The notes below the pieces were generated by a model. The model saw only the letters and a list, made by a program, of their open reading frames with translations. It searched no databases and was not told the DNA's origin. The position numbers were made by a program, and so were the translations under genes. Shown here one piece after another: positions 44,299-53,514 of a stretch of DNA of 64,000 nucleotides; positions within the stretch are counted from its first letter, which is position 1; each line of letters opens with the position of its first letter. The stretch comes from Alginatibacterium sediminis. GTDB lineage: Bacteria > Pseudomonadota > Gammaproteobacteria > Enterobacterales > Celerinatantimonadaceae. The stretch covers positions 109,398-173,397 of the forward strand of contig NZ_RAQO01000012.1 in NCBI RefSeq assembly GCF_003610775.1, written 5' to 3'.

Positions 44299-47200
44299 AT
44301 GTTAGACCAATATTTAAGTCACGGAAGCTACGCAGGTAAAGTTTCTAAACTCATGCAAGCTGGGCTTGCCGATGATTTCAAACAACCTTGGTACACACCT
44401 CTTGATACCTCTCCAGATAGCACTGGTATTGCATTGGGCGGTATTGGCAGTTGCTACACTTTAACCCCCGCCGGTACGACCCCGGTGTTTAATTTGTTAC
44501 CAGGAATACAGGTTCGAGATAGCAGCCATGACGGTTTGCGCCTTGAAGACTATTACTTTTCGCAATACAGCTGCGATAAACAAGAGCTGTATATCGTCAA
44601 CTTTTCCGATTTTTGCCAACGCTTAAAGTTTTATCCATTATTCAATGCCCTTGAGCAAGCGCTACTCAATGCCTTCGAAGACAGCCCTGAACGTAGCCTT
44701 GAAAAACTAAATACCGCACTTGAAGAAAGTCACTTTTACTCTTGGAACCGTGCTTCATTAAGTCGTTGGCGCATTGAGCTATCAGAGACAACCCAGCGCT
44801 TGCTAGCAGACCCTAAATCCAGTGTCATCGAACGCAATCGAGCCTGGATTCTGGATTATTTTGATGGCGCAATTGGAATCAAGAGCGAGCAGCAAAGTAG
44901 CTTAACGACAGACTGGCATCAAGAAAGCTACTTGGGTCAACAAGCTTGGCCTAGTGCTGAGGTTGATTATGAAGCGCTCTACCCAGTCGCACGCCAGGGC
45001 TTTAACAACGAAGATGGGATCAGTATTAGTAAGTACCACTATAGCCCTATCGTTGCTGGCAACGCTGAAATGTGCGCGCTGCCAATTTCCTTTACTCGAA
45101 TTAAGCTAACCAATAACAGTAAACACACCCGTCACTTTAATTTAGTTCGTTGCTTAGAAAACATATGTGGCTATCAAGTACTCAAAGATAGACCCGGTAT
45201 TCAAGACGCTAGTTTTACCTTGGTTAGAAGCGCTAAAAACCAAAACACTAGTGTTCATAATGACCAACTGCCTGGACACAAAATCAAGCACCTGGTACAG
45301 CAAGGCGAATCAATGGAGCGCAGCGACTTTGCCGGCGAAGTGTGCATGAGTATTAGCGCCCCCGATAGTTGCTGTATTAGCGCTAAGCCCTACTTTTATT
45401 CTTGTCATCAAGAACGGGTGGTATCTGGAGCGCTGGCTAGCGGCCACATTAGCGAGCACTTTGATGTGGGTATCCATTGCGGACGAGAGCTTAGTAGTTC
45501 GGCACTTTGTGTCAGCGGTGAACTTGCTCCAGGCGAAAGTGTAGAAGTACTATTTAGCTTAAGCCTAGACTTCGCAAGTATCAATCTGCCTGGCTTACAG
45601 AGCCAAAAGAACTACTGCTTACAGTTTCCAAGTTCTAAGCAGCGCGCCCTAAATATCGCTCAGTTTGCACTGCGCCATGAAGCTAAACTTCGCAGTGACT
45701 TTGTCGATCAGTTAGAACGTTTATATCCAAACAATGTCGCAACTCAAATCAGCGAACAACCAGCCCAATCCAAGCGCATGAAAACCTTAGCACTTAACAC
45801 CTTGTCATTTCTGGCTGAGGCGACGGTTTGGGATTGCGAACAACGCTTCTTGGTGCGTGAGTGTGCTGATTATCCCTTCTTCAACTCGCTTGATGTCTAC
45901 TTTTACGGATCCTTTGGCTTGTGCGCTTTGTTACCACAACTTGACGGTATGGTCATGCGTCATTTTGGCCAAGCCATCATTGCTAGTGGCAACGATGTCC
46001 GCCGTCATCACGAATATGTTGGGCACGACTATGCGGATTTGCCGAGTCCAAAATTGGAAGGTCCGCGCTCAGTCTTTGGCGCCGTTATCCACGATTTAGG
46101 CAGCCCTTTTGATGCGCGTCCAGATGCCTACGACTGGCACAACGTTAAAGAATGGAAAGATCTAGCACCGAAGTACATTTTGATGGTACTGCGCCATTAT
46201 CGCTTAACCGGTGATGTTAGCGTGATCACTGACTGTTGGAACGCTTGTAAAGCCGCCATGCAGCATTTACGTGCAATGGTTGAAGATGGTCAGCAGTTCC
46301 CTCTAACCCGCGGCACAGATGACACCTTCGACAATTTATCTTCACACGGTATCTCTGTCTATTGTGGCTCCTTGTGGATAGCTGGATTGCAAGCTTACGC
46401 TGAAATTGCGTCTTTGATGGAGCAAACCGCCTTGAGTAGTGAGTACCAACTGCTTGCTGACAGTGCCCGCATCGAATTCAATACCGCGCTATGGGATGAA
46501 GATGAAGGTTACTATCATTTCTATGTCACACCGCTGCAAATGGAAGATGTACAACTGCATAAACGTGACCAATTAGAGTTTGCGCTAAAATCATCGGTAC
46601 ACGCCCAGAGCTTAAATTGGACACAGGTCCAAGACGATGCCAGCTTTATTCGAGCCATCAATCAATGGCTGCATACAGACCACCAATGGACCACCGAGGA
46701 ATACCAAGCTCTTGAGTTGCTTTGGAACATGCATTGCCAAGAAGCATGGCCACAAACAGCCAATCGCCGCCAACGACGCTGCATGAGAAAACTGGCCTTG
46801 CTTGCCTCCGGTGATTTTTGGAACGCCAGCTTCTATAACAAAATCCGCAACGATAGCGATGACAGCTTTGCCGATCAATTACTGGCTGACAGTTACTGCA
46901 ACCTATTAGGTCTTAAAGCAATCGCCAGTGAGCAACAAAAAGTTCGCAGTCTTCAACGGGTGTTCGATATCAATTTTAAAGCCAATAGTGCCCGCATAGG
47001 CGCTGCAAATTTGGTTGGCCTCAATGGTGAACCCAAGGAATGGTTTAACTTTCAAGCGCACGATGTTTGGATTGGGGTTCAATACTCTTTGGTTTGCGCC
47101 ATGTACGAAGTTGGACTTAATGAACAAGCGTTAGAGCTACTAGAGGCCAGTTATCAGAACTTATACGACGATGCACGCATACCATTCGCAGCCCCCGAAG

Positions 47201-47505
47201 GATTTAACGGAACCAGCCGTATTGAGCTTGAAAAATTAACCGGATTTGCAATCCCTGCCCAGAGCCTGCTTGAACAACTACAAAGCTGCGGCTTGGTACT
47301 AGACGACCGACGTATTAGCGCCGAAATCCCTCGAGATTTCGAAGCCTATAGCGCAGTAGTCAGTAGCATCGACTTAAGCGTTGATGAACAGCAACGCTTG
47401 TTCCAATTGCTGCATCACACTGGGCTGCGTTATACCGCTGGGCGCTACTTTAGACCAGGCATGATTTTCGCTTTACCTATGCTACTAGGTTCAGCCTTAG
47501 CTTAA
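44299..47505 (+). CDS. GH116 family retaining beta-glycosidase (GBA2-like)
   Basis: About 1068 residues, no signal peptide, so cytoplasmic. It has an N-terminal beta-sandwich (STGIALGGIGSCYTLTPAGT) and a C-terminal (alpha/alpha)6 barrel. The barrel aligns from memory with GBA2: RECADYPFFNSLDVYFYGSF with E521 as predicted nucleophile, RGTDDTFDN with D674 as predicted acid/base, VYCGSLWIAGLQAYAEIA, and EWFNFQAHDVWIGVQYSL. GH116 enzymes include beta-glucosidases, beta-xylosidases and glucosylceramidases. The ATG at 44299 is preferred over the upstream TTG because of AAAGG. It is first in an operon with a GH94 phosphorylase, which suggests a beta-glucoside substrate. Confidence 0.88.
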   Translation: MLDQYLSHGSYAGKVSKLMQAGLADDFKQPWYTPLDTSPDSTGIALGGIGSCYTLTPAGTTPVFNLLPGIQVRDSSHDGLRLEDYYFSQYSCDKQELYIVNFSDFCQRLKFYPLFNALEQALLNAFEDSPERSLEKLNTALEESHFYSWNRASLSRWRIELSETTQRLLADPKSSVIERNRAWILDYFDGAIGIKSEQQSSLTTDWHQESYLGQQAWPSAEVDYEALYPVARQGFNNEDGISISKYHYSPIVAGNAEMCALPISFTRIKLTNNSKHTRHFNLVRCLENICGYQVLKDRPGIQDASFTLVRSAKNQNTSVHNDQLPGHKIKHLVQQGESMERSDFAGEVCMSISAPDSCCISAKPYFYSCHQERVVSGALASGHISEHFDVGIHCGRELSSSALCVSGELAPGESVEVLFSLSLDFASINLPGLQSQKNYCLQFPSSKQRALNIAQFALRHEAKLRSDFVDQLERLYPNNVATQISEQPAQSKRMKTLALNTLSFLAEATVWDCEQRFLVRECADYPFFNSLDVYFYGSFGLCALLPQLDGMVMRHFGQAIIASGNDVRRHHEYVGHDYADLPSPKLEGPRSVFGAVIHDLGSPFDARPDAYDWHNVKEWKDLAPKYILMVLRHYRLTGDVSVITDCWNACKAAMQHLRAMVEDGQQFPLTRGTDDTFDNLSSHGISVYCGSLWIAGLQAYAEIASLMEQTALSSEYQLLADSARIEFNTALWDEDEGYYHFYVTPLQMEDVQLHKRDQLEFALKSSVHAQSLNWTQVQDDASFIRAINQWLHTDHQWTTEEYQALELLWNMHCQEAWPQTANRRQRRCMRKLALLASGDFWNASFYNKIRNDSDDSFADQLLADSYCNLLGLKAIASEQQKVRSLQRVFDINFKANSARIGAANLVGLNGEPKEWFNFQAHDVWIGVQYSLVCAMYEVGLNEQALELLEASYQNLYDDARIPFAAPEGFNGTSRIELEKLTGFAIPAQSLLEQLQSCGLVLDDRRISAEIPRDFEAYSAVVSSIDLSVDEQQRLFQLLHHTGLRYTAGRYFRPGMIFALPMLLGSALA

Positions 47506-47559
47506 TTCACATTCAATTTAATTGAGCGGCAGGCGTCGCTCCTTTGCTCCGAGGTTACT

Positions 47560-49974
47560 ATGTCACAGCAATATGGCTACTTTGATGATGCCAACAAAGA
47601 ATATGTTCTTAATACCCCTAAAACGCCAATTAAGTGGGCTAACTACGTTGGAACTCTTGATTTCGGTGGTCTTATTGATTGCACCGGCGGCAGTTTGATT
47701 TGTAAGCAAGATCCTGCCCTTAACCGAATTACCAAGTACATTGCCCAGATGCCTCAATCTGAGTTTAAAGGCTCAACCATTTATGTTCGCGTAAAGACCA
47801 AAAAAGGCTATCAGGTTTTTTCTCCCTTTTTCGCGCCAACGCTTACACCATTAGATAGTTTTGAGTGCCGCGTTGGTCTTAGCTACAGTCGTTGGACTGT
47901 TGAAGCTCATGGCGTTCGTATTCAAATCACTGTGTTTGTACCGCAAGGCTCGCATACTTTAGCCCAAGACATTCAAGTAACGAACATCAGTGATGACGTA
48001 CTCGATGTCGATGTTATTCCTGTATATGAATTCACGCACTTTGATGCATTAAAGCAACTGGTTAACGCCGATTGGGTTCCACAAACCATGACCCTTAAAG
48101 CTCACAAGCAAGACAGCGGTCATTTAGTGCTTGAGCAATATGCGTTTATGAAACGCGACATGGCTATTAATTATGTTAGCTGCGATCGGCCGGTAGACAG
48201 TTTTGATGGCGATAGACGCGTATTTCTTGGTGACAATGAATTTGGCTCTTGGGCCCATCCTTTGTCGCTCGACAATGAGCATTTAAGCAACTCAGAGTGT
48301 GATCGTGGTGACAATATTGCTGCCTTAATGATCAAGTTAGGTCAGCTTTCTCCAGAGCAAACTGAGCGTACCGTTACTCAATTGGGCCAAGCGGACAGTG
48401 TGGCTGCAGCGCAAGATGAAATACAACGCTACCGTCAGCATGCGAACATTGACGCCGCTTTTGAAGAGCTCAGTGAGTTTTGGCAAGACTACTTAACCAC
48501 TATGGTAGTTGATACGCCTGATGCCGCCATGAACTCCATGCTAAACGTACACAATCCACGTCAATGCCATACCACCAAAAACTGGTCGCGATACTTGTCT
48601 TTGTATCAACTCGGTTATGGCGCCCGCGGCATCGGTTTTAGAGACTCATCGCAAGATCTCTTGGGAGTTATGTCACACATGCCTCAAGAAGCGCGCGAGT
48701 TTGTTGAACGCCTATTGTCGGTTCAAAATCCGAATGGCAGTGCCATGCATCAGTATTTCCCATTAACGATGGAAGCCAATGAAGGCGATTCTCGTGACGA
48801 AGAACACTTGCCAGATTACTACGGTGATGATCATTTATGGAGCGTACTGGCGGTTTGCCAATACTTAAAAGAAACTGGAGACCTAGAGTTTCTAAACAAG
48901 TCGATTCCCTTCTATAGCAAAACCCTTGCATTAGAAGAACGCGAGCAAGGTAGCGTATACGAGCACATGCTTCGCGCGTTGGAGTTCACTTGGAATAACA
49001 TTGGCCAACATCAGCTACCACTGCTGGGTTTTGCCGACTGGAATGATACCGTTAACTTGCCGACCGGCGCGGAGTCATTATTTGTCGCTAACTTGTTTGG
49101 TAAAGCCATCATTGAGCTGAGTGAAGTTTGCCGCGCTATCGATGACACTGCCAACCTTGAGAAAATCCAAAGCTACCACGCCATTATGAAAGAGCGAGTG
49201 AACCAGCATGCTTGGGATGGTCAGTGGTGGGTTCGCTACTTCACTGACAAAGGTGAGCCGATTGGTTCGTCTAAAAACCAGTATGGGAGTATCTATACTA
49301 ATGGTCAAAGCTGGCCAGTAATCTCAGGATTTGCAGATGGCGAGCGTATGCTTAGCGGCTTGCAATCGGTATTTGACAAGCTAAACACAAAATATGGTAT
49401 TAAGCTATCAGGCCCTGGCTACAATGGCTTTGATCCCGATTTAGGTGGCGTGAGTACTTATCCTCCAGGCGCTAAAGAGAACGGTGGTATCTTCTTGCAC
49501 TCTAACCCTTGGGTGATGATTGCAGAAACGATTGCTGGCAACGGCGACCGCGCCTTTGAGTACTACAATCAGATTAATCCGGCGTCACACAATGAAAATC
49601 TAGACATTTTTGAATCAGAACCTTATTGCTATCCACAGAACATTTTGGGAGACGAGCACAAGCAATTTGGTATGGGTCGTAACGCCTGGTTGTCCGGTAC
49701 GTCGTCATGGACCTATGTTGCTGGCACCCAGCACATACTAGGCATTCAGCCCAGCTTGCAAGGCTTGCGAATTGACCCTTGTATTCCAAAGTCTTGGGAA
49801 GGCTTCAAGGTAACGCGCATGTTCCGCGGTGCGAAATACCAAATTGAAGTACTCAATCCTAAGCATGTAAGCAAAGGCGTTGTTAGCGTTTCACTAAACG
49901 GTGAGTTGATTGATGGCAACACCCTGCCGATAAGTAATAGTGGAGAGCATAACGTTGTTGTGACCTTAGGTTAA
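47560..49974 (+). CDS. GH94 inverting beta-glucoside phosphorylase
   Basis: 804 residues, cytoplasmic. It opens YGYFDDANKEYVLNTPKTP, followed by a beta-sandwich and an (alpha/alpha)6 barrel. Family motifs: GFRDSSQDLLG (donor subsite), GFADWNDT with D493 as predicted general acid, FLHSNPWVMIAET and WLSGTSSWTYV (phosphate site). Reaction: beta-diglucoside plus phosphate to alpha-D-glucose 1-phosphate plus acceptor. Length fits cellobiose, chitobiose and cellobionate phosphorylases. The acceptor-site stretch IYTNGQSWPVISG (578-590) differs from the IEPQGF of classic cellobiose/chitobiose enzymes, so the acceptor is uncertain; cellobionic acid is possible. GAGGTT precedes the ATG; a strong terminator follows. 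Confidence 0.9.
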   Translation: MSQQYGYFDDANKEYVLNTPKTPIKWANYVGTLDFGGLIDCTGGSLICKQDPALNRITKYIAQMPQSEFKGSTIYVRVKTKKGYQVFSPFFAPTLTPLDSFECRVGLSYSRWTVEAHGVRIQITVFVPQGSHTLAQDIQVTNISDDVLDVDVIPVYEFTHFDALKQLVNADWVPQTMTLKAHKQDSGHLVLEQYAFMKRDMAINYVSCDRPVDSFDGDRRVFLGDNEFGSWAHPLSLDNEHLSNSECDRGDNIAALMIKLGQLSPEQTERTVTQLGQADSVAAAQDEIQRYRQHANIDAAFEELSEFWQDYLTTMVVDTPDAAMNSMLNVHNPRQCHTTKNWSRYLSLYQLGYGARGIGFRDSSQDLLGVMSHMPQEAREFVERLLSVQNPNGSAMHQYFPLTMEANEGDSRDEEHLPDYYGDDHLWSVLAVCQYLKETGDLEFLNKSIPFYSKTLALEEREQGSVYEHMLRALEFTWNNIGQHQLPLLGFADWNDTVNLPTGAESLFVANLFGKAIIELSEVCRAIDDTANLEKIQSYHAIMKERVNQHAWDGQWWVRYFTDKGEPIGSSKNQYGSIYTNGQSWPVISGFADGERMLSGLQSVFDKLNTKYGIKLSGPGYNGFDPDLGGVSTYPPGAKENGGIFLHSNPWVMIAETIAGNGDRAFEYYNQINPASHNENLDIFESEPYCYPQNILGDEHKQFGMGRNAWLSGTSSWTYVAGTQHILGIQPSLQGLRIDPCIPKSWEGFKVTRMFRGAKYQIEVLNPKHVSKGVVSVSLNGELIDGNTLPISNSGEHNVVVTLG

Positions 49975-49992
49975 GCGCTTGGCACTCTAAGC

Positions 49993-50022
49993 AAAAAGCC
50001 AGTCAAATTGACTGGCTTTTTT
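49993..50022 (+). terminator. Strong intrinsic terminator after GH94
   Basis: A perfect 9-bp stem (GCCAGTCAA / TTGACTGGC, 1-nt apex) is flanked by AAAAA and followed by TTTTTT. It may also serve the convergent pseudogene. Confidence 0.94.
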
Positions 50023-50123
50023 GTGTCTATACGAAGTTGCTAGAGAACAAGCTATACGGGACGCTCTATGACTGGCAAGTACTAAAGCTTATTTGACCTG
50101 TCGTTTTTGCTTGTTGGTAAATA

Positions 50124-50795
50124 TCAGCACACACCGGCGGAGACAAGACCCGTAAACTCATTCAGGTTTAAGGATACTTGGCTGGCATTTCCTTCATTGT
50201 AATAAGTAATGTCACCGGAGTTTAAGTTGTACACGTACGTTTCCCCAAGTTGTGTAAGACTCATCGTTGCTAGGGTCAATTAGGTCTTGGGGAACTTTAT
50301 TACCAAAGTCGAACATGGCTTTCATTTTTCCACGCACATCTATCCACTGTGCATCCGCGTTATCAAAATTGGTATTGGCTGTGGCATACAAGCCTCTTAC
50401 ATTGCGGTCCGCAGAACTAATCGAACCAGGCAGTGCAGAAGAATCATTCATATCAAAGGTTTTTACGTAGGCGCGATGATCTTGTTGTAGTGGCGCATTC
50501 GCCATCACCCGCAAATCACTGTCGACATCACCTCGATGCATCAACATTTCGCCGCCTTCATTGAGCTGGAACAAGGCTATATCGCCTGACTTATCTTGAA
50601 CAGAGAAATGGAAGCCATGCTGCACGCCACCAATGCCGGTTATCCACGCCGTTTGAAAACGGCCAGCTTCAAAGAAGTCGACAACTTCTTGTACATTAGC
50701 GAACAAGCACTAGCACTAGCACTAGCACTAGCATTACCAAAAAAGCCAATGCTAGTTGTGGCAACGATAGCCAATACGATAATTGATTTTTTCAT
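50124..50795 (-). pseudogene. Internally deleted choloylglycine hydrolase-family gene
   Basis: The minus strand starts at ATG 50795 with a signal peptide (MKKSIIVLAIVATTSIGFFG) that runs into Ala-Ser repeats and a Cys, the expected position of the Ntn nucleophile. The frame then breaks. The middle of a linear-amide C-N hydrolase follows in another frame (FANVQEVVDFFEAGRFQTAW ... DIALFQLNEGG, SSADRNVRGLYAT), with about 110 family residues missing between. A second one-base shift near 50235 restores TYVYNLNSGDITYY to a TGA at 50124. Intact members are ~340-360 aa and hydrolyse amides such as bile salts, penicillin V or acyl-homoserine lactones. Confidence 0.8.
50706..50732. repeat. Hexanucleotide tandem repeat (ACTAGC)4
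   Basis: AGC followed by four perfect ACTAGC units (GCTAGT on the coding strand), encoding Ala-Ser pairs at the end of the pseudogene's signal peptide, directly beside the deletion junction. Unit changes would not shift frame. Confidence 0.9.
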
Positions 50796-50993
50796 GATAC
50801 GTGCCTCTAAACAATGTGGGAGTTGAGTTCTATGGATTGGACGTTATATCCAACATGCGTTCATTACGACGCATCTACTATCTTGTACTCGAATAGGTAG
50901 TGACATTTCTAGCACCGCTAAAGCCATCACTGCGCTAATGTCTCATTGTTTGTTAATATAGATGAATACCTCTTTGTCCAATCATGGTGACCT

Positions 50994-52013
50994 TTGTCCT
51001 TTAGCTTTCGCCTCGCAAGCCTCAACCTGCTTAATTTTGCAGCGCCTCCCCATGCCAGCTACGAAGCGCTGAACATACTTGATCAGCAACAGTGGCAGCA
51101 TAAGTGGGACTGGACCGCTAGCATGCTTGAACAGCTGCAAGCCGACATTATTGGTTTTCAGGAGGTGTTTAGTATTGAGCAACTGCAAACACTCGCCGGA
51201 CAACACGAGCTAGGTCATTTTGCTTGCGTCGATACCCCAAACTTGGAACATGACTACATTTTTAGTGACCCGGTGGTCGCCCTAGCAAGTCGCTATCCCA
51301 TTATAAGCGCAGAAGCAGTTCAACCTTCTCCACAACTGCTCGAACAATTGGGCTTGAGTAGTTTTGGTTTTAGCCGCCAGGTGCTGCGTTCAATTGTTGA
51401 TGTACCGCACTTAGGGCGAATGCGCATTTACGTATTACATCTTAAATCTGGCCGCTCTATGCTAAAAGATGAACTCAAGCTCGTTGAAACCCCGAGCCAC
51501 GATTGGTTCATAGCCCAACAGTTAGGCCGCAGTTTGTCGCAAGTGCAACGTCAACATGAAGCCTTAGTGTTACTGGCTGATTTCGCCAAACAACAGGCCG
51601 ATTGTGAATTGCCAACGGCAATTATTGGTGACTTTAATGACCATGAGTTATCCCCGGTATTGGAAACCTTCGCTAAAGGAAAACGGCCGCCGTTTATAGG
51701 TATTGAACACAAACATTTAAGCCATCAGATCCATAGCTATGCTCAGCAAATAAGCCTGCATTCTATGTTTGATATCAGCGAGCTGCCCTCTCACCCGCGA
51801 CCCACTCACTACTGGGGGCCTCACGGACAACGGATCGACCATATATTGTTATCACAGGAGTTTGTGAGCAGCAGTGACTTTGCCTTGGCCGGCGTCACTA
51901 ATGCAATGGTTTTTGACCGTCACTTGCTTAACAATCAGTTTGAGCGTGATCGCCAATGCTCAGACCATGCGGCGATCTGCGCGCAACTGCAAGTGCGTGA
52001 AGTGAGCGAGTAG
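50994..52013 (+). CDS. Endonuclease/exonuclease/phosphatase (EEP) family protein
   Basis: 339 residues, no signal peptide. DNase I-like fold: FRLASLNLLNF (Asn), IIGFQEVF (catalytic Glu), IYVLHLKSGR (His), AIIGDFNDHE (Asp/Asn), RIDHILLS and CSDHAAI (Asp-His). It is a metal-dependent phosphoesterase; whether it acts on DNA, lipid or nucleotide is unknown. The start is TTG at 50994, because an in-frame TGA immediately precedes it and no other start exists before the FNLLNF-type motif. GGTGA is close upstream. Confidence 0.88.
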   Translation: MSFSFRLASLNLLNFAAPPHASYEALNILDQQQWQHKWDWTASMLEQLQADIIGFQEVFSIEQLQTLAGQHELGHFACVDTPNLEHDYIFSDPVVALASRYPIISAEAVQPSPQLLEQLGLSSFGFSRQVLRSIVDVPHLGRMRIYVLHLKSGRSMLKDELKLVETPSHDWFIAQQLGRSLSQVQRQHEALVLLADFAKQQADCELPTAIIGDFNDHELSPVLETFAKGKRPPFIGIEHKHLSHQIHSYAQQISLHSMFDISELPSHPRPTHYWGPHGQRIDHILLSQEFVSSSDFALAGVTNAMVFDRHLLNNQFERDRQCSDHAAICAQLQVREVSE

Positions 52014-52063
52014 CGCAGCTTTAGCAAGCTGTTTTCAATGCTATTGATACCGTTGGTACAAAG

Positions 52064-52092
52064 AAAAGCCTAGCTTGAGTTGCTAGGCTTTT
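52064..52092. terminator. Bidirectional terminator between EEP gene and dctM
   Basis: AAAAGCCTAGC, loop TTGAGTT, GCTAGGCTTTT: an 11-bp stem whose outer pairs are A-T runs, so it can work in both directions between convergent genes. Confidence 0.88.
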
Positions 52093-52122
52093 GCTTTATT
52101 GCTTCTATCTATTGACGAAAAC

Positions 52123-53514
52123 TCAGAGCATTGAGGGTAACCACAGTACAATACTTGGGAACGCAATCAGCACTGCGATTGTCGCTACGTCTGCAACAAA
52201 AAACGGACTAGCCCCGCGGAATACATCTTGTACAGATATATCTTTGCGAACGCCGGCTACGACAAAGCAGTTGAGACCAATTGGTGGCGTGATTAAACAC
52301 AGCTCAGCCATTTTGACCACAATAATACCAAACCAAATGGCGCACCCCACACCTGAGACGCCAAATGCAGAGTCTGCTGCGCTCACCATTTCACCACCAT
52401 TTAGCGCAATTACCGCTGGATAAACCACGGGTAAGGTCAGCAGTAACATACCGATGGCATCCATAAACATACCCAGTACCGCGTAGCCCAACAATATAAA
52501 GATGAGAGTCAGCATTGGCGCTTGGTCTAAATTTGATATCCAATTTGCGAAAATTGTGGGTAGGTCAGCAAAGCCAAGGAAGCGGACGTAAATTAGTACT
52601 CCCCAAATAATGGTGAAAATCATTACCGTTAGCTTGGCAGACTCCATTAATGCGCTGCTTAATTGTTTCCAGCGCATGCCGCGATACCAAGCCATACTTA
52701 ATATCACAAATGCACCTAAAGAACCGGCTTCGGTGGGGGTGCCTACGCCGCCATAGATACATACAAAAATAATGATAACAACAAAGAATATGGGGAATGT
52801 TGCCGGTAAACTCTCAAAGCGTTGTTTCCAAGTAAATCCTCTAACTGGCGGTCCTAGGTCAGGTTTGAGCAAGGCCAAACCAACCACTAAGCCGCCGTAA
52901 ATAACTGCCGACACGATACCCGGTAAAAACCCTGCCATAAGCAGCGTTCCAACGTCTTGTTCTACAATAATTGCGTAGATAACCAAAATTGCCGACGGGG
53001 GTATTAAGGACGCTAAAGTACCACCCGCAGCCACAACTCCGGCGGCGAAACGCTTGTCATAGCCCAGTTTGAGCATTTCAGGAATCGCAATCCGCGCAAA
53101 TACTGCCGAGGTCGCAACGGATGCGCCCGAAACGGCTGCAAAACCCGCCGTTGAAAACACCGTAGCCACGCCAAGGCCGCCTGGCAACCAACCAACCCAA
53201 CGCTTGGCTGCTTCAAATAAGGCTTTGGTTAATCCCGCATGATAGGCCAAATAACCAATCAGAATAAAGGTTGGGATCAGCGATAGTGATAGAGTCGTCG
53301 CTTTCGAGTGGGGAATAGTACCAACCATTTTGACCGCCACCATAAACCCGCGTTCAAATCCCATTTTGCTGGCAAATATCCAAACGAGACCAATAAAACC
53401 TGCGCCCGCAGTAGCAAATGCAACCCTAACCCCAATCACAACTAAAAACAGCATAAAACCGGATACGACAAGGCCAATTTCAAACTTCTCAGCATTGCTA
53501 AAGAACTCAAGCAT
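52123..53514 (-). CDS. dctM: TRAP transporter large permease (DctM-like)
   Basis: About 463 residues with 12-13 membrane helices. Typical sequences: ATTLSLSLIPTFILIGYLAY, FSTAGFAAVSGASVATSAVF, GTLASLIPPSAILVIYAIIV, GTPTEAGSLGAFVIL and ITPPIGLNCFVV. It forms the transport channel of a TRAP system for organic acids (Na+-coupled uptake). The frame is open to 53604, but AGGAG supports the ATG pair at 53517/53514; 53514 is used. It overlaps dctQ by 8 nt. No dctP binding-protein gene lies next to it. Confidence 0.93.
   Translation of the reverse strand: MLEFFSNAEKFEIGLVVSGFMLFLVVIGVRVAFATAGAGFIGLVWIFASKMGFERGFMVAVKMVGTIPHSKATTLSLSLIPTFILIGYLAYHAGLTKALFEAAKRWVGWLPGGLGVATVFSTAGFAAVSGASVATSAVFARIAIPEMLKLGYDKRFAAGVVAAGGTLASLIPPSAILVIYAIIVEQDVGTLLMAGFLPGIVSAVIYGGLVVGLALLKPDLGPPVRGFTWKQRFESLPATFPIFFVVIIIFVCIYGGVGTPTEAGSLGAFVILSMAWYRGMRWKQLSSALMESAKLTVMIFTIIWGVLIYVRFLGFADLPTIFANWISNLDQAPMLTLIFILLGYAVLGMFMDAIGMLLLTLPVVYPAVIALNGGEMVSAADSAFGVSGVGCAIWFGIIVVKMAELCLITPPIGLNCFVVAGVRKDISVQDVFRGASPFFVADVATIAVLIAFPSIVLWLPSML

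Noticed and set aside
50596-50826. Plus-strand ORF with an Ala-Leu dipeptide repeat
   Set aside because: It is the antisense reading of the ACTAGC repeat in the minus-strand pseudogene; no ribosome binding site and no homology.
52091-52423. Plus-strand 110-codon ORF
   Set aside because: It runs antisense through dctM, whose membrane-protein sequence is clearly the coding one.
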